From: Streptomyces pilosus
GTDB lineage: Bacteria; Actinomycetota; Actinomycetes; Streptomycetales; Streptomycetaceae
Reading direction: 5' to 3'
Length of the DNA: 64,000 nt
NCBI RefSeq assembly: GCF_014649835.1
Contig: NZ_BMTU01000003.1
Span: 62,001-126,000, forward strand
In this document: piece after piece, positions 42,958 to 51,753 of the stretch
Numbering within the stretch: position 1 is the stretch's first letter
Layout of the letters: each line of letters opens with the position of its first letter
Notes under the pieces: model-generated
Told to the model about the DNA's origin: nothing
What the model saw: only the letters and a program-made list of their open reading frames with translations
Databases searched by the model: none
Made by a program: the position numbers and the translations under genes

Positions 42958-45111
42958 TCAGCCGCCGGTCCGCTCGCGGGTGAGGTCGTAGAAGGTCGCC
43001 GTGCCGGCCGTCACCTCCGTGAAGTTCTCCTCCACCCAGGCCGTGATCTGCGCGGAGGTGCCGGAGTCGCGGCCGCCGCCGCCCATGCCGCCGCCGGCGA
43101 CGAAGTAGTGGATCCTCCCGTCCGCCACGTACTCCTGGAACTGCGCGAGTGTCGGCGAGGGGTCGGTGCCGTTGAAGCCGCCGATGGCCATGACGGGTGC
43201 TCCGGTGGCGAGCTGGTAGGCGGCGGCGTTCTGGGCGCCGACGGCGGCGGCGGCCCAGGTGTGGTCGCCGGCGTCCGTCTCCAGCAGTTCCTTCGCCTCC
43301 GCGCCGACGTTCGTACCGCCGAGGAGGCCGCCCGTGCCGCCGGCGCCGGGCATCCCGCCGGCCTCGGCGCCGCCGCCGGGGGTGTTCCGCTGGGTCCGGC
43401 CGGGGAGTTGTCCGTTCCCTCCGCCGTCCTGGCCGTCCTGGCCGTCCTGGCCCGTCGGTCCGCCGCCGGGGAAGCCGCCGTTGCCGCCGTCGCCGTCCGT
43501 GGCGCCTCCGGGCGGTGCCTGGCCCCGCTGGTTCTGCCCGCCGCCGGGGAAACCGCCGGGACCGCCGCCGCCTCCGGGCCGTCCGCCGCCGCCCATGCCG
43601 GCCCCCGCCGGACCGGCCGTGACGATCGAACCGGAGTGCCCCTGCTGGACGGTGCTCAGCGTGTACGCCGTCGGACCGGCCAGCGCCGCCGCCAGGGCGA
43701 GGCCCGCCGCGCCGAGCGCCACCCGGCGCCCCACCCGGCCCGCGAGGACCAGGCCGAGCGCGGCGACCAGCCCGCCCACCAGGACCGGCCACTTCAACCA
43801 GGGCAGGTAGTCGGGCGTGCGGTCGAGCAGGACGTACCCCCAGGCCGCCGTCGCCGTGCCGGCCGCGGCCAGGGTGAGCGCCGCCCACGGCTCCCGCCGC
43901 CTCTCCCACAGGGCCACCGTGCCCATGCCGGTCACGGCCGCGAGGTAGGGGGCGAGGGCCACCGTGTAGTACTGGTGGAAGATGCCGGCCATGTAGCTGA
44001 AGACGGCCGTGGTCATCAGCAGCGAGCCGCCCCACACCAGGAACGACGCCCGGGCGGGGTCGGTCCGTGCGGCCTTGCGGGTGAGGACCAGGCCCCCGGC
44101 GAGCAGGATCAGCGCGGCCGGCAGCAGCCAGGAGATCTGGCCGCCGACCTCGGAGTCGAACATCCGGTCCCAGCCGGTCTCCCCCCACTGGCCGCCGCCA
44201 CCGCCCATGCCGCCGCCCCCGACGCTGCCCGTCTCGTCGCCGTTGAGCCGGCCGAGGCCGTTGTAGCCGAAGGTCAGTTCCAGGAAGCTGTTGTTCTGCG
44301 AGCCGCCGATGTACGGCCGCGAGGACGCGGGCCAGAGTTCCACGACCGCCACCCACCAGCCCCCGGACACGACCAGCGCGGCCGTCGCCAGGGCGAGTTG
44401 CACCAGCCGCTTCCGCACCCGCACCGGCGCGCAGACACCGTGGACGAGCGCGAGGGGAGGAAGGATCAGGAACGCCTGCAGCGTCTTGGTGAGGAAGGCG
44501 AAGCCGATCACGGCCCCGGCCCACACCAGCCACTTGGTACGGCCGTCCTCGACGGCCCGCAGGACGAGGTAGCAGGCGAGGGACATCAGCAGCGCCAGCA
44601 TCGCGTCCGGGTTGTTGAACCGGAACATCAGCGCCGCGACCGGGGTGAGCGCGAGGACCGCGCCCGCGATCAGACCGGCCACCGCGCCGAAGCGGCGGCG
44701 GACGGACGCGTACACGACGGCGACCGTGCCGACACCCATCAGCACCTCCGGCACGAGGATCGCCCAGGAGTTCAGGCCGAAGATCCGCACCGACAGCTCC
44801 ATCGGCCACAGGGAGGCCGGGGGCTTGTCGACGGTGATGGCGTTCGCCGCGTCCAGGGAACCGAAGAAGAACGCCTTCCACGACTCGCTGCCGGCCTGCA
44901 CGGCCGCCGAGTAGAAGGAGTTGGCGTAGCCGGAGGCGCTCAGGTTGTACAGGTAGAGCGCGCCGGTCACCAGCAGCAGGGCGAGCAGGGCGGGGCGTGC
45001 CCAGCGCGGATCCCGCGTGGTGCCGGGCGTCGCCGGGCCGGGCGGCACGGGCGCGGTGTCCGGGAGGGACGGATCGGCCGGGGGGCGCGTCCGGTCGTAC
45101 TGCGTGGTCAT
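42958..45111 (-). CDS. GT39/ArnT-like membrane glycosyltransferase
   Basis: A 717-residue polytopic transferase of the PMT/ArnT group, moving a sugar from a polyprenyl-phosphate donor to an external acceptor. About 12 membrane segments occupy residues 35-490. The first external loop has the acidic, DKPP-containing motif of this family (GSLDAANAITVDKPPASLW, near residue 85), and FRFNNPDAMLALLMSL follows. Residues 510-590 form a Gly-rich external stretch (repeats of GGG, GQDGQDGQDGG), then a C-terminal soluble domain (ETDAGDHTWAAAAVGAQNAAAY..., GAPVMAIGGFNGTDPS). ATG 45111 overlaps the GtrA-frame stop (ATGA). Downstream of a two-component system, so envelope-stress control is likely. Confidence 0.88.
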   Translation of the reverse strand: MTTQYDRTRPPADPSLPDTAPVPPGPATPGTTRDPRWARPALLALLLVTGALYLYNLSASGYANSFYSAAVQAGSESWKAFFFGSLDAANAITVDKPPASLWPMELSVRIFGLNSWAILVPEVLMGVGTVAVVYASVRRRFGAVAGLIAGAVLALTPVAALMFRFNNPDAMLALLMSLACYLVLRAVEDGRTKWLVWAGAVIGFAFLTKTLQAFLILPPLALVHGVCAPVRVRKRLVQLALATAALVVSGGWWVAVVELWPASSRPYIGGSQNNSFLELTFGYNGLGRLNGDETGSVGGGGMGGGGGQWGETGWDRMFDSEVGGQISWLLPAALILLAGGLVLTRKAARTDPARASFLVWGGSLLMTTAVFSYMAGIFHQYYTVALAPYLAAVTGMGTVALWERRREPWAALTLAAAGTATAAWGYVLLDRTPDYLPWLKWPVLVGGLVAALGLVLAGRVGRRVALGAAGLALAAALAGPTAYTLSTVQQGHSGSIVTAGPAGAGMGGGGRPGGGGGPGGFPGGGQNQRGQAPPGGATDGDGGNGGFPGGGPTGQDGQDGQDGGGNGQLPGRTQRNTPGGGAEAGGMPGAGGTGGLLGGTNVGAEAKELLETDAGDHTWAAAAVGAQNAAAYQLATGAPVMAIGGFNGTDPSPTLAQFQEYVADGRIHYFVAGGGMGGGGRDSGTSAQITAWVEENFTEVTAGTATFYDLTRERTGG

Positions 45112-45981
45112 CGGAAGTCCCTCGGGTCGTGGTCGGCGGGGTCGGAAGGGGTGCGGGGGGCGGGGACGGCCGGGGTGTGGGGAGCGGGGACGGCCGGGGT
45201 GTGGGCAGCGGTCGTGCCCTCGGCTCCGTCGGGGAAGACCCACGCCCGGAACAGCAGGAACCGCAGCACGGTGGCCGCGAGGTTCGCGGCGACGAGCACC
45301 GCGAGTTCGGTGGCGTGGGCGGGGTCGCCGCCGGCCGTGTTCAGCGCGGCGAGCGAGCCGCTGGTCAGCGCGAGACCGATGCCGAAGACGACCAGCCCCT
45401 GCGCCTGGTGCCGGACGGCCCCGGCACGCCCGCGCACCCCGAACGTGAGGGGAGAAGCGGGCCTGGAGGGAGCCGCGCAGGATCAGGTTGTAGGCGCGGC
45501 TGATGAACTCCCGCTTGGCGCCGCGCACCACCCGCGCGCTGCGGCTCAGCCGGGAGCCGATGGCGAGGTCGGAGTGGCCGGAGATCAGCGGGGCGACCAG
45601 CGGCAGCAGGGCGTTGAGGTCGGTGGAGAGGTCGACGTCCATGTAGGCGAGGACGGGGGCGTCGGAGTCCTCCCAGACCGTCCGCAGCGCCCGGCCGCGG
45701 CCCTTCTGCTCCAGGCGGACGGCCCGGACCTCCGCGATCCGCTCCGCCAGCTCGCCGGCCACCTGCGGGGTGCCGTCGGTGGAGGCGTTGTCGGCGATCG
45801 TGATGCGGAACGCGTAGGGGAAGGTGCGGCGGAGGTGCTCGTGCAGTCTGCGGACGCACGGCCGGAGGTCCTTCTCCTCGTTGTGGACGGGGATCACGAC
45901 GTCCAGGACCGGCGTGCCGGCCCCGGCGGCCGGGAGGTGCTCCCGTGCCGGCAGGGTGCCGGGAGAGGAATCGGTTCGCAT
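45108..45981 (-). pseudogene. GT2-GtrA bifunctional glycosyltransferase gene, broken by an internal deletion and frameshift
   Basis: From ATG 45981 the frame encodes a good GT2 domain (LDVVIPVHNEEKDLRPCV, then NASTDGTPQ, AYMDVDLSTDLNALLPLV, GSRLSRSARVVRGAKREF) up to RGSLQARFS near 45451. Directly after this, homology switches frame to the tail of a GtrA membrane domain (FGVRGRAGAVRHQ, LVVFGIGLALTSG, ELAVLVAANLAATVLRFLLFRAWVF), ending at TGA 45108. The end of GT2 and start of GtrA are missing; from usual lengths I estimate 130-170 residues lost. The GT2 frame reads on without a stop into the GT39 gene, forming one 1007-codon frame. A 24-base repeat (Pro-Ala-His-Thr coding) lies near 45160-45205. 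Intact relatives load polyprenyl-phosphate sugars for GT39 partners. Confidence 0.75.
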
Positions 45982-45995
45982 GGAACCGACTCTCG

Positions 45996-47543
45996 TCAGG
46001 CGCCCTGTCGTACCCGTGTGGTGAGGCTGTGCCCCGACTGTGAGTACGGCGGCGCCGGCCGGGCGTCCACGGCGGGCAGGTGGAGGCTGAACACGGTGCG
46101 CCCGGGGGCGCTGTCGACGGTCACCGCTCCGCCGTGCGCGGCGGCGACGGCCTGCACGATGGCCAGGCCCAGGCCGGTCGACCCGGTGGACCGGGTGCGC
46201 GCCGAGTCGCCGCGCGCGAACCGTTCGAAGACGTGGGGGAGCAGGGCGGGCGGGATGCCGGGACCGTCGTCCGCGACGTCCACCCGGAGCCAGGGACCGT
46301 CGCGGCGCACCCGCGCGGTGACGGTGGTGCCCGGCGGGGTGTGGGTGCGGGCGTTGCCGAGCAGGTTGACGAGGACCTGCTGGAGCCGGGCCGCGTCACC
46401 GGTCACCGGGGCGGGGCCATCGGGTAGTTCCAGTCGCCAGACATGGTCCTGACCTGCGGCGCGGGCGTCGCTGACGGTGTCCACGACGAGCGGTACGAGG
46501 TCGGTCGGCCCGCACTGCAGGGGGCGGCCCGCGTCCAGCCGGGCCAGCAGCAGCAGGTCCTCGACCAGCAGGGACATCCGGCCCGCCTCGGACTCGATCC
46601 GGCCGAGCGCGTGCCGGGTGTCGGGGCCGACCTCCTCCCGGCCGCGGCGGGTGAGCTCGGCGTACCCGCGGATCGAGGCGAGCGGTGTGCGCAGCTCGTG
46701 GCCGGCGTCCGCGACGAACTGCCGTACCCGTGTCTCGCTCTCCTGGCGGGCGTGCAGGGCGCCGTGGACGTGGTCGAGCATCCGGTTCAGCGCGGCCCCG
46801 ACCCGGCCGACCTCGGTGTGCGGGTCGCACTCGGACGGGGGGACGCGCTCCTCGAGGGTGACCTCGCCGCGGTGCAGGGGGAGTTCGGAGACGCGGGTGG
46901 CGGTGGCCGCGACCCTGCGCAGGGGGCGGGTGGCGACGCCGATGAGGACGGCACCGGCCAGCGAGGCCGCGACGAGACCGGCGGCGGTGACGCTGATCTC
47001 CACGAGGATCAGGGTGTTGATCGTGCTGTCCACATCGGCCGTGGGGAGGGCGACGTAGAAGGCGCCGTTGGTGCCGACCTGGTGGGCGACCCGGTAACTC
47101 CCCAGTCCGGGGATGTCCGCGGTGTGCTCGTCGTGGTCGCGCGGGACGGTGCCGAGGGCCGCCAGCTGGGCGTCGGTGAGGTCACCGGCCTCGGGCGCGG
47201 TGACCTCGTTCACGACCTTCTCGTTGCTCACCACGCCCCCGGTCACCCGGCCGTCCTCGACGGTCGCGCCGATGACGCCGAAGCCCTGAGGGCCCTTGGT
47301 GACGAAGCCGAGGGGGTCGTCCTGGCGCAGCGGTTCGGGGAGCGGCCGGCCGCCGGCCGGGCCGCCCGCCGCCCGCATGGCCACCTCGCGCACCTGGCCG
47401 TCCAGTTGCGCGTACAGATGGGACCGCAGCGCCAGTGTCGTCACCGTGCCGATGACCGCGCACACCACCGCGATCAGCGCCACGGACGCGACGACGAGCC
47501 GCGTCCGCAGGGTCCGTGGGCGCGGTCGCCGCCGCCCGTTCAC
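45996..47543 (-). CDS. Sensor histidine kinase, HAMP-HisKA type
   Basis: A 515-residue membrane kinase. Transmembrane segments at about 18-38 (VVASVALIAVVCAVIGTV) and 185-210 (LVEISVTAAGLVAASLAGAVLIG) bound an external sensor. A HAMP segment follows (RPLRRVAATATRVSEL), then the phosphoacceptor His in FVADAGHELRTPLASIRGYAEL, N-box LVNLLGNARTHT, and G-boxes VADDGPGIPP and GSTGLGLAIVQAVAAAHGG. GTG start overlaps the regulator stop (GTGA). It sits upstream of glycosyltransferase genes, its likely targets. Confidence 0.93.
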   Translation of the reverse strand: MNGRRRPRPRTLRTRLVVASVALIAVVCAVIGTVTTLALRSHLYAQLDGQVREVAMRAAGGPAGGRPLPEPLRQDDPLGFVTKGPQGFGVIGATVEDGRVTGGVVSNEKVVNEVTAPEAGDLTDAQLAALGTVPRDHDEHTADIPGLGSYRVAHQVGTNGAFYVALPTADVDSTINTLILVEISVTAAGLVAASLAGAVLIGVATRPLRRVAATATRVSELPLHRGEVTLEERVPPSECDPHTEVGRVGAALNRMLDHVHGALHARQESETRVRQFVADAGHELRTPLASIRGYAELTRRGREEVGPDTRHALGRIESEAGRMSLLVEDLLLLARLDAGRPLQCGPTDLVPLVVDTVSDARAAGQDHVWRLELPDGPAPVTGDAARLQQVLVNLLGNARTHTPPGTTVTARVRRDGPWLRVDVADDGPGIPPALLPHVFERFARGDSARTRSTGSTGLGLAIVQAVAAAHGGAVTVDSAPGRTVFSLHLPAVDARPAPPYSQSGHSLTTRVRQGA

Positions 47544-48280
47544 GACACCGCGGGCTTGATCAGGTAGCCGGCGCCGCGCCGGGTGTGGATCATCGGCTCC
47601 CGGCCGGCGTCGATCTTCCGGCGCAGGTAGGAGATGTACAGCTCGACGACGTTCGCCTGGCCGCCGAAGTCGTAGGACCAGACCCGGTCGAGGATCTGGG
47701 CCTTGCTGAGCACGCGCCGCGGGTTGCGCATGAGGAAGCGCAGCAGTTCGAACTCGGTGGCGGTGAGGTGGATGCCCTGACCGGCCCGGGTGACCTCGTG
47801 GCTGTCCTCGTCGAGGGTGAGATCGCCGACGACCAGCACGGAGCCGGGGCGGCGGTCGGCGGCGCCGGAGCGGCGGATCAGTCCGCGCAGCCGGGCGACG
47901 ACCTCCTCCAGGCTGAACGGCTTGGTGACGTAGTCGTCCCCGCCGGCCGTCAGTCCGGCGATCCGGTCCTCGACGGCGTCCTTGGCGGTCAGGAACAGCA
48001 CGGGCACGTCGGGCAGGTCGCGGCGCAGCCGCCCGAGGACGGCCAGCCCGTCCATGTCCGGCAGCATCATGTCCAGGACGACGGCGTCGGGCCGGAAGTC
48101 ACGGGCGGCGCGCAGGGCGCCCTGTCCGTCCCCGGCGCTGCGGATCTGCCAGCCCTCGTAGCGCAGGGCCATGGACAGCAGCTCGGTGATCGACTGCTCG
48201 TCGTCCACCACGAGCACGCGGACGGGGCTCCCGTCCGGCCTGAGCAGTGCGGTGCGCCCCTGGGGCGAGGTCGTGGTCAT
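47540..48280 (-). CDS. OmpR-family response regulator
   Basis: A 246-residue regulator. Receiver at about residues 20-135 with DDEQSI, phosphoacceptor Asp in AVVLDMMLPDMDG, and Lys in DDYVTKPFSLEE. Winged-helix OmpR DNA-binding domain at about 150-245: VTRAGQGIHLTATEFELLRFLMRN, split, and VVELYISYLRRKI, GAGYLI. I choose ATG 48280; a longer frame to 48313 exists. Stop overlaps the kinase start, so the pair is coupled. Direct repeats upstream may be its own sites. Confidence 0.93.
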   Translation of the reverse strand: MTTTSPQGRTALLRPDGSPVRVLVVDDEQSITELLSMALRYEGWQIRSAGDGQGALRAARDFRPDAVVLDMMLPDMDGLAVLGRLRRDLPDVPVLFLTAKDAVEDRIAGLTAGGDDYVTKPFSLEEVVARLRGLIRRSGAADRRPGSVLVVGDLTLDEDSHEVTRAGQGIHLTATEFELLRFLMRNPRRVLSKAQILDRVWSYDFGGQANVVELYISYLRRKIDAGREPMIHTRRGAGYLIKPAVS

Positions 48281-48303
48281 ACCGCACACGATGGGGGGCA
48301 CCT

Positions 48304-48343
48304 CTGAGAACACTCTTTCCCCCGCCTGTGTTTTCCCTGAGAA
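48304..48343 (-). promoter_or_regulatory. Direct repeats upstream of the OmpR-family regulator
   Basis: CTGAGAA occurs at 48304-48310 and 48337-48343, 33 bases apart, close to three helical turns. On the coding (minus) strand this is TTCTCAG. They lie 24-63 bases upstream of ATG 48280. OmpR-type regulators usually bind direct repeats on one DNA face, although their normal spacing is 10-11 bases. Autoregulation is a guess. Confidence 0.35.
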
Positions 48344-48361
48344 ACCCCCGGTCCCCCGCCC

Positions 48362-49267
48362 TCACCGCCCCGGCAGCCCGAAGAGCCGTGCCGCGTTGTC
48401 GTGACACACCCCCCGCAGCCACGCCTCACCGAGCCCCAGCCGCTCCAGCGCGTGCAGCTGGTGCACGTACGGATAGGGGATGTTGGGGAAGTCCGTACCC
48501 AGCAGGACCCGGTCCCCGAGGGCGTCCAGCCGGGGCAGCGCCCGCCGGGGGAACGGCGCCATGCGCTCGCTGAAGTCGGTGAGCGCCATCGTGGTGTCCA
48601 GCCGCACCTCCCCGTACCGCTCGGCGAGGTCCAGGAAGTCCTCGTACTCGGGCATCCCGAGGTGGGCCACCACCAGTCGCAGTCGGGGGTGGCGGGCCAG
48701 CACCCGGGCGACCGGCCCGGGGCCGGTGTGCTTGCCCGGCGCGGGACCCGACCCGCAGTGGATCACCACCGGCACCCCCGCGTCGGCGAGCAGGCCCCAG
48801 GCCGCGTCGAGCGCCTCGTCGGCCGGGTCGTACGCGCCCACCTGCACGTGTGCCTTGAAGACGCGCGCACCCGCGTCCACCGCCTCCGCGACGTAGTCCG
48901 CGACGTCCGGCTCGGGGAACAGCGTCGCGGTGTGCAGGCAGTCGGGCGTGCGCCGGGCGAAACCGGCCGCCCACGCGTTGAGCCAGCGCGCCATGCCCGG
49001 CTTGTGCGGGTAGAGCATCGCGGTGAACGCCCGCACGCCGAACGCCCGCAGGATCGCGGCCCGTTCGCCCTCCTCCGCGCGGTAGGTGATCGGCCACTCG
49101 ACGCCGCCGGTCAGCGGTCCCAGCGCGTCGAAATAGGCCCACACCTTGCGCAGCACCCGTTCCGGCATGAAGTGCGTGTGCACGTCGACGAGCCCCGGCA
49201 GCCCGAGTCCCTCCCAGAAACGCCGCACGTCGCCGGCTTCGGCTCGGGTCACGCGGTGATCGCTCAT
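48362..49267 (-). CDS. Amidohydrolase-family (TIM-barrel) protein
   Basis: A 301-residue metal-dependent hydrolase or decarboxylase of the ACMSD-like amidohydrolase branch. First metal motif DVHTHFMPERV near residue 28, FKAHVQVGAYDP, VIHCGSGPAPGKHTG for a further His, LRLVVAHLGMPEYEDFLDL, and the final Asp in VLLGTDFPNIPYPY. All expected metal ligands appear present. Substrate cannot be told. It stands between the two-component system and a DUF2797 gene on the same strand. Confidence 0.85.
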   Translation of the reverse strand: MSDHRVTRAEAGDVRRFWEGLGLPGLVDVHTHFMPERVLRKVWAYFDALGPLTGGVEWPITYRAEEGERAAILRAFGVRAFTAMLYPHKPGMARWLNAWAAGFARRTPDCLHTATLFPEPDVADYVAEAVDAGARVFKAHVQVGAYDPADEALDAAWGLLADAGVPVVIHCGSGPAPGKHTGPGPVARVLARHPRLRLVVAHLGMPEYEDFLDLAERYGEVRLDTTMALTDFSERMAPFPRRALPRLDALGDRVLLGTDFPNIPYPYVHQLHALERLGLGEAWLRGVCHDNAARLFGLPGR

Positions 49268-49312
49268 GCCGACACGATCACCCGCGGACGCGCCGCCGGT
49301 CCAGGGGCGGGG

Positions 49313-50185
49313 TCAGAACAGCCCGTCCTGCGCGGCCGGCTTCTCCTTCAGCGGACCGACCGGCACCGCACCTTCCCTCCCGGTGGCCGGGAGCAGGTCC
49401 CACCCGGTGAGCAGCCTGGTGTCCAGGACCACCACCCCGCCGCCCGTCAGCAGGTGCAGATCGGGTCCGGCGGCGGCCACCAGCTCACCGCTCACCGCGC
49501 CCCCGGCGACCAGCTCGCGGACCTCCCCCACCGCGGCCGGCCCCTCCGTCAGCCCGAACACGCCGACGTGGTCGACGGGTTCGAACGGGGCGGGGGTGAG
49601 CGACTCCGGCCACCCGCTGAGGGCGCGGGCCCGCTCGTGCAACCCGGCGATCTCCTCCGCGCGCTCCCCGGCCGTCGCCGGGAGCACCGCCCTCGCCGCC
49701 CGCTTGGCGGCGTAGGGGATCCGGTCGGGCACACCGAGCGCGGAGCGCAGCAGCTCCTCGGTGCGGCGCGCCGCCATCAGCGGCCCGCTGCCCAGCCAGG
49801 TGAAACAGACCGCGCCCTGCTCCAGCAGCCGGGCCCGCCCCCGCTGCACCGCGGTGATCCCGGCCTTGGCCATCCCGGGCCCGAACCAGGCCAGGTACAC
49901 GCGGTAGGGCCGCGGATCGTCCGCGAGGGTGTCGGCGGCCACCGAGTGCGCCCGGTCCAGCCGGGCGCACTCCTCGCAGCGCGCCCCCGTACTGCGCCCG
50001 GGCACCGCCGCCCCGAGCGGACACGCGTGTCCCCGCGCCCCCACGCAGGTCCGCACGTCCCCCTCCGCGACGCCGAAGGCCACCCGCCTGCCCCGGGTCA
50101 GCACCGAGCGCCGGCCGCCGTCCCAGATCAGCACGGGCCCGTCCGCCGTCCACCGCAGCCCCGTACACCTCCATGCCTGTGCCAT
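49313..50185 (-). CDS. DUF2797 family protein
   Basis: A 290-residue cytoplasmic protein of the DUF2797 type. Cys clusters typical of the family are visible: RTCVGARGHACPLGAAVP and GARCEECARLDRAHS, a likely zinc site. VYLAWFGPGMAKAGITAVQRGRARLLEQGAV follows, with a GIY-YIG-nuclease-like flavour (YLAWFGPGMAKAGI and R-x-x-x-L-L-E-Q) that I note only as a resemblance. ATG 50185 is chosen (MAQAWRC); a longer frame to 50215 exists. Function unknown. Confidence 0.78.
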   Translation of the reverse strand: MAQAWRCTGLRWTADGPVLIWDGGRRSVLTRGRRVAFGVAEGDVRTCVGARGHACPLGAAVPGRSTGARCEECARLDRAHSVAADTLADDPRPYRVYLAWFGPGMAKAGITAVQRGRARLLEQGAVCFTWLGSGPLMAARRTEELLRSALGVPDRIPYAAKRAARAVLPATAGERAEEIAGLHERARALSGWPESLTPAPFEPVDHVGVFGLTEGPAAVGEVRELVAGGAVSGELVAAAGPDLHLLTGGGVVVLDTRLLTGWDLLPATGREGAVPVGPLKEKPAAQDGLF

Positions 50186-50232
50186 CACGCCGAGCGTAGG
50201 GGGACCCACTGACAACGCTCCCGCCCGGCGGC

Positions 50233-50625
50233 TCAGCCCCCGGCCGCCGCGGTCCCGGCGGCGGCCCGGGCCTCACCGCGGGCGGCGGGCCTGGCGTTCC
50301 GTACGGGAGCCGGGGCCGCCGGCTTCCGTCCGCGGCCCGCCAGCAGGCACCCGACGCACTCCGTGTGCCCCTCGCGGGCGCCCGCGTCCCGCACCCGCCA
50401 GTCCCACTGGTCCCTCGGCCGCGGCCCCGACGGTTTGCCCCACCCGGCCAGGTGCAGTCCCCAGGTGACGAGGAGGGAGACCACCACGACGCCCGCGCCC
50501 GCGATCAGCAGCGGTCCGGACCCGGCGCAGACGCCCACGCCCAGCACGGTGGTACCGGCGATGGCGACGGCGAAACCGGTCCAGCCGGCGACCGTGTGCC
50601 CGTGGTCATATGGATGCGCGCTCAT
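50233..50625 (-). CDS. HGxxPAAW-motif two-span membrane protein
   Basis: A 130-residue protein with HGHTVAGWTG at residues 8-17, the motif that names this actinobacterial family. Two membrane helices follow (FAVAIAGTTVLGVGVCAG, PLLIAGAGVVVVSLLVTWGLHL). The tail carries a CxxC-type ECVGC (TECVGCLLAGRGRK) and a low-complexity Ala-rich end. Role unknown. It faces a MarR gene across a perfect palindrome and may be controlled by it. Confidence 0.8.
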   Translation of the reverse strand: MSAHPYDHGHTVAGWTGFAVAIAGTTVLGVGVCAGSGPLLIAGAGVVVVSLLVTWGLHLAGWGKPSGPRPRDQWDWRVRDAGAREGHTECVGCLLAGRGRKPAAPAPVRNARPAARGEARAAAGTAAAGG

Positions 50626-50653
50626 GTCTGCCCCTTCGCGCAGTCGGCGTTCC

Positions 50654-50677
50654 CACGACGTGATGTCTCACGTCGTG
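50654..50677. promoter_or_regulatory. Perfect 24-base operator between divergent genes
   Basis: Arms CACGACGTGA and TCACGTCGTG are exact reverse complements separated by TGTC. It lies 28 bases upstream of the HGxxPAAW start and 53 bases upstream of the MarR start. MarR dimers bind sites of this size, so control in both directions is likely. Confidence 0.8.
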
Positions 50678-50730
50678 AGCAATTTACTACAGAAATCTCT
50701 CATGAGCTAAGGGAAAAGGGGAACCCCGGG

Positions 50731-51207
50731 ATGCACGCCACTCCGCGCCCGCCCGCCACACAGGAACAGGCGATGTGGGCGATGGACCAGCTCATCGCCA
50801 CCCATCTGGTCGGCCAGCAGGAGATGGCCCAGCTGGTGGGGCTGAACGTCACCGACATCACCTGCTTCGGCTTCGTCATCGCGGCCGGGGAGGACCTGCT
50901 CACGGCGGGCGAGCTGGCGGAGCGCGTGCACGTCACGACGGGCGCGATGACGGGGATCCTCAACCGCCTCGAACGCGCGGGCTACGTCACCCGCCGCCCC
51001 GATCCCGCCGACCGCCGCCGCGTCCGCGTGGCCGCACGGCCGGAGGCCGTGGCCCGCGTCCGGGAGCTCTACGAGCCGTACTACGCCCGTCTCGCCGGGC
51101 TCTTCGCGGACTACTCCGCCGACGAGCTGGCCGTCCTCCACGACTGGTTCACCCGTGCGACCTCCCTCGCCGGCTCCTTCATGGAGGAGCGGCGCGGGAC
51201 CGGCTGA
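50731..51207 (+). CDS. MarR-family transcriptional regulator
   Basis: A 158-residue regulator. N-terminal helices: TQEQAMWAMDQLIATHLVGQ. HTH at about 60-95: TAGELAERVHVTTGAMTGILNRLERAGYV, split at the turn; wing RRPDPADRRRVRV. The C-terminal dimer helices end in ERRGTG. ATG 50731 follows GGGAAAAGGGG. The perfect palindrome at 50654 is its likely operator, and the divergent membrane protein its likely target. Confidence 0.88.
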   Translation: MHATPRPPATQEQAMWAMDQLIATHLVGQQEMAQLVGLNVTDITCFGFVIAAGEDLLTAGELAERVHVTTGAMTGILNRLERAGYVTRRPDPADRRRVRVAARPEAVARVRELYEPYYARLAGLFADYSADELAVLHDWFTRATSLAGSFMEERRGTG

Positions 51208-51321
51208 CGCCGGGGGCGCCCCGCGACGGCACGGGTCCGCCGAGGTGCCGGGCCCGGCCGGCGGTGCCACTCTGATCTCTGAGGCATGGCACGGCTCGGG
51301 GATGTCCGAAAGGCCGAACAC

Positions 51322-51753
51322 ATGGCGAGCAATGTCAGCGGTACGCGCCACCACGGGACCGGGACGCGGGCGGAGAGCACCTGGGCGACGAGCTGGACGG
51401 TCGCCGCGGCGGTCCTGATGACCTTCGGCGGCATCATGGCGATCTTCCAGGGGATCGCCGCCATCGCCGAGGACGACGTCTTCGTCAGCACCCGGAACTT
51501 CACCTACGAGTTCAGCCTGACCGGCTGGGGCTGGGTCCACCTGATCCTCGGCGCGCTGGTGACCGCCGCCGGCATCGCCCTGTTCCAGGGGGCCACGTGG
51601 GCCAGGATGGTGGGCGTGGCCCTGGCCGGGCTCAGCATGATCGCCAACTTCGTGTGGCTGCCGTACTACCCGGTGTGGTCGATCGTCCTCATCATCATCG
51701 ACGGCTTCATCATCTGGGCCCTGTGCGCACCCCGCCGCGAGAGCCGGGCGTAG
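51322..51753 (+). CDS. DUF7144-type four-span membrane protein
   Basis: A 143-residue membrane protein with four helices: WTVAAAVLMTFGGIMAIFQGI, WVHLILGALVTAAGIALF, WARMVGVALAGLSMIANFVWL and WSIVLIIIDGFIIWALC. I recognise the pattern as a common actinobacterial family (DUF7144). ATG 51322 is chosen over 51286 because the product then begins MASNVSG with a polar stretch; upstream codons look less biased. Its end overlaps the ion channel frame by 31 bases. Function unknown. Confidence 0.78.
   Translation: MASNVSGTRHHGTGTRAESTWATSWTVAAAVLMTFGGIMAIFQGIAAIAEDDVFVSTRNFTYEFSLTGWGWVHLILGALVTAAGIALFQGATWARMVGVALAGLSMIANFVWLPYYPVWSIVLIIIDGFIIWALCAPRRESRA

Noticed and set aside
43108..46452. 1114-codon plus-strand frame opposite the glycosyltransferases
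   Set aside because: Antisense shadow of the GT39, GT2-GtrA and kinase genes; no recognisable domain and low-complexity translation.
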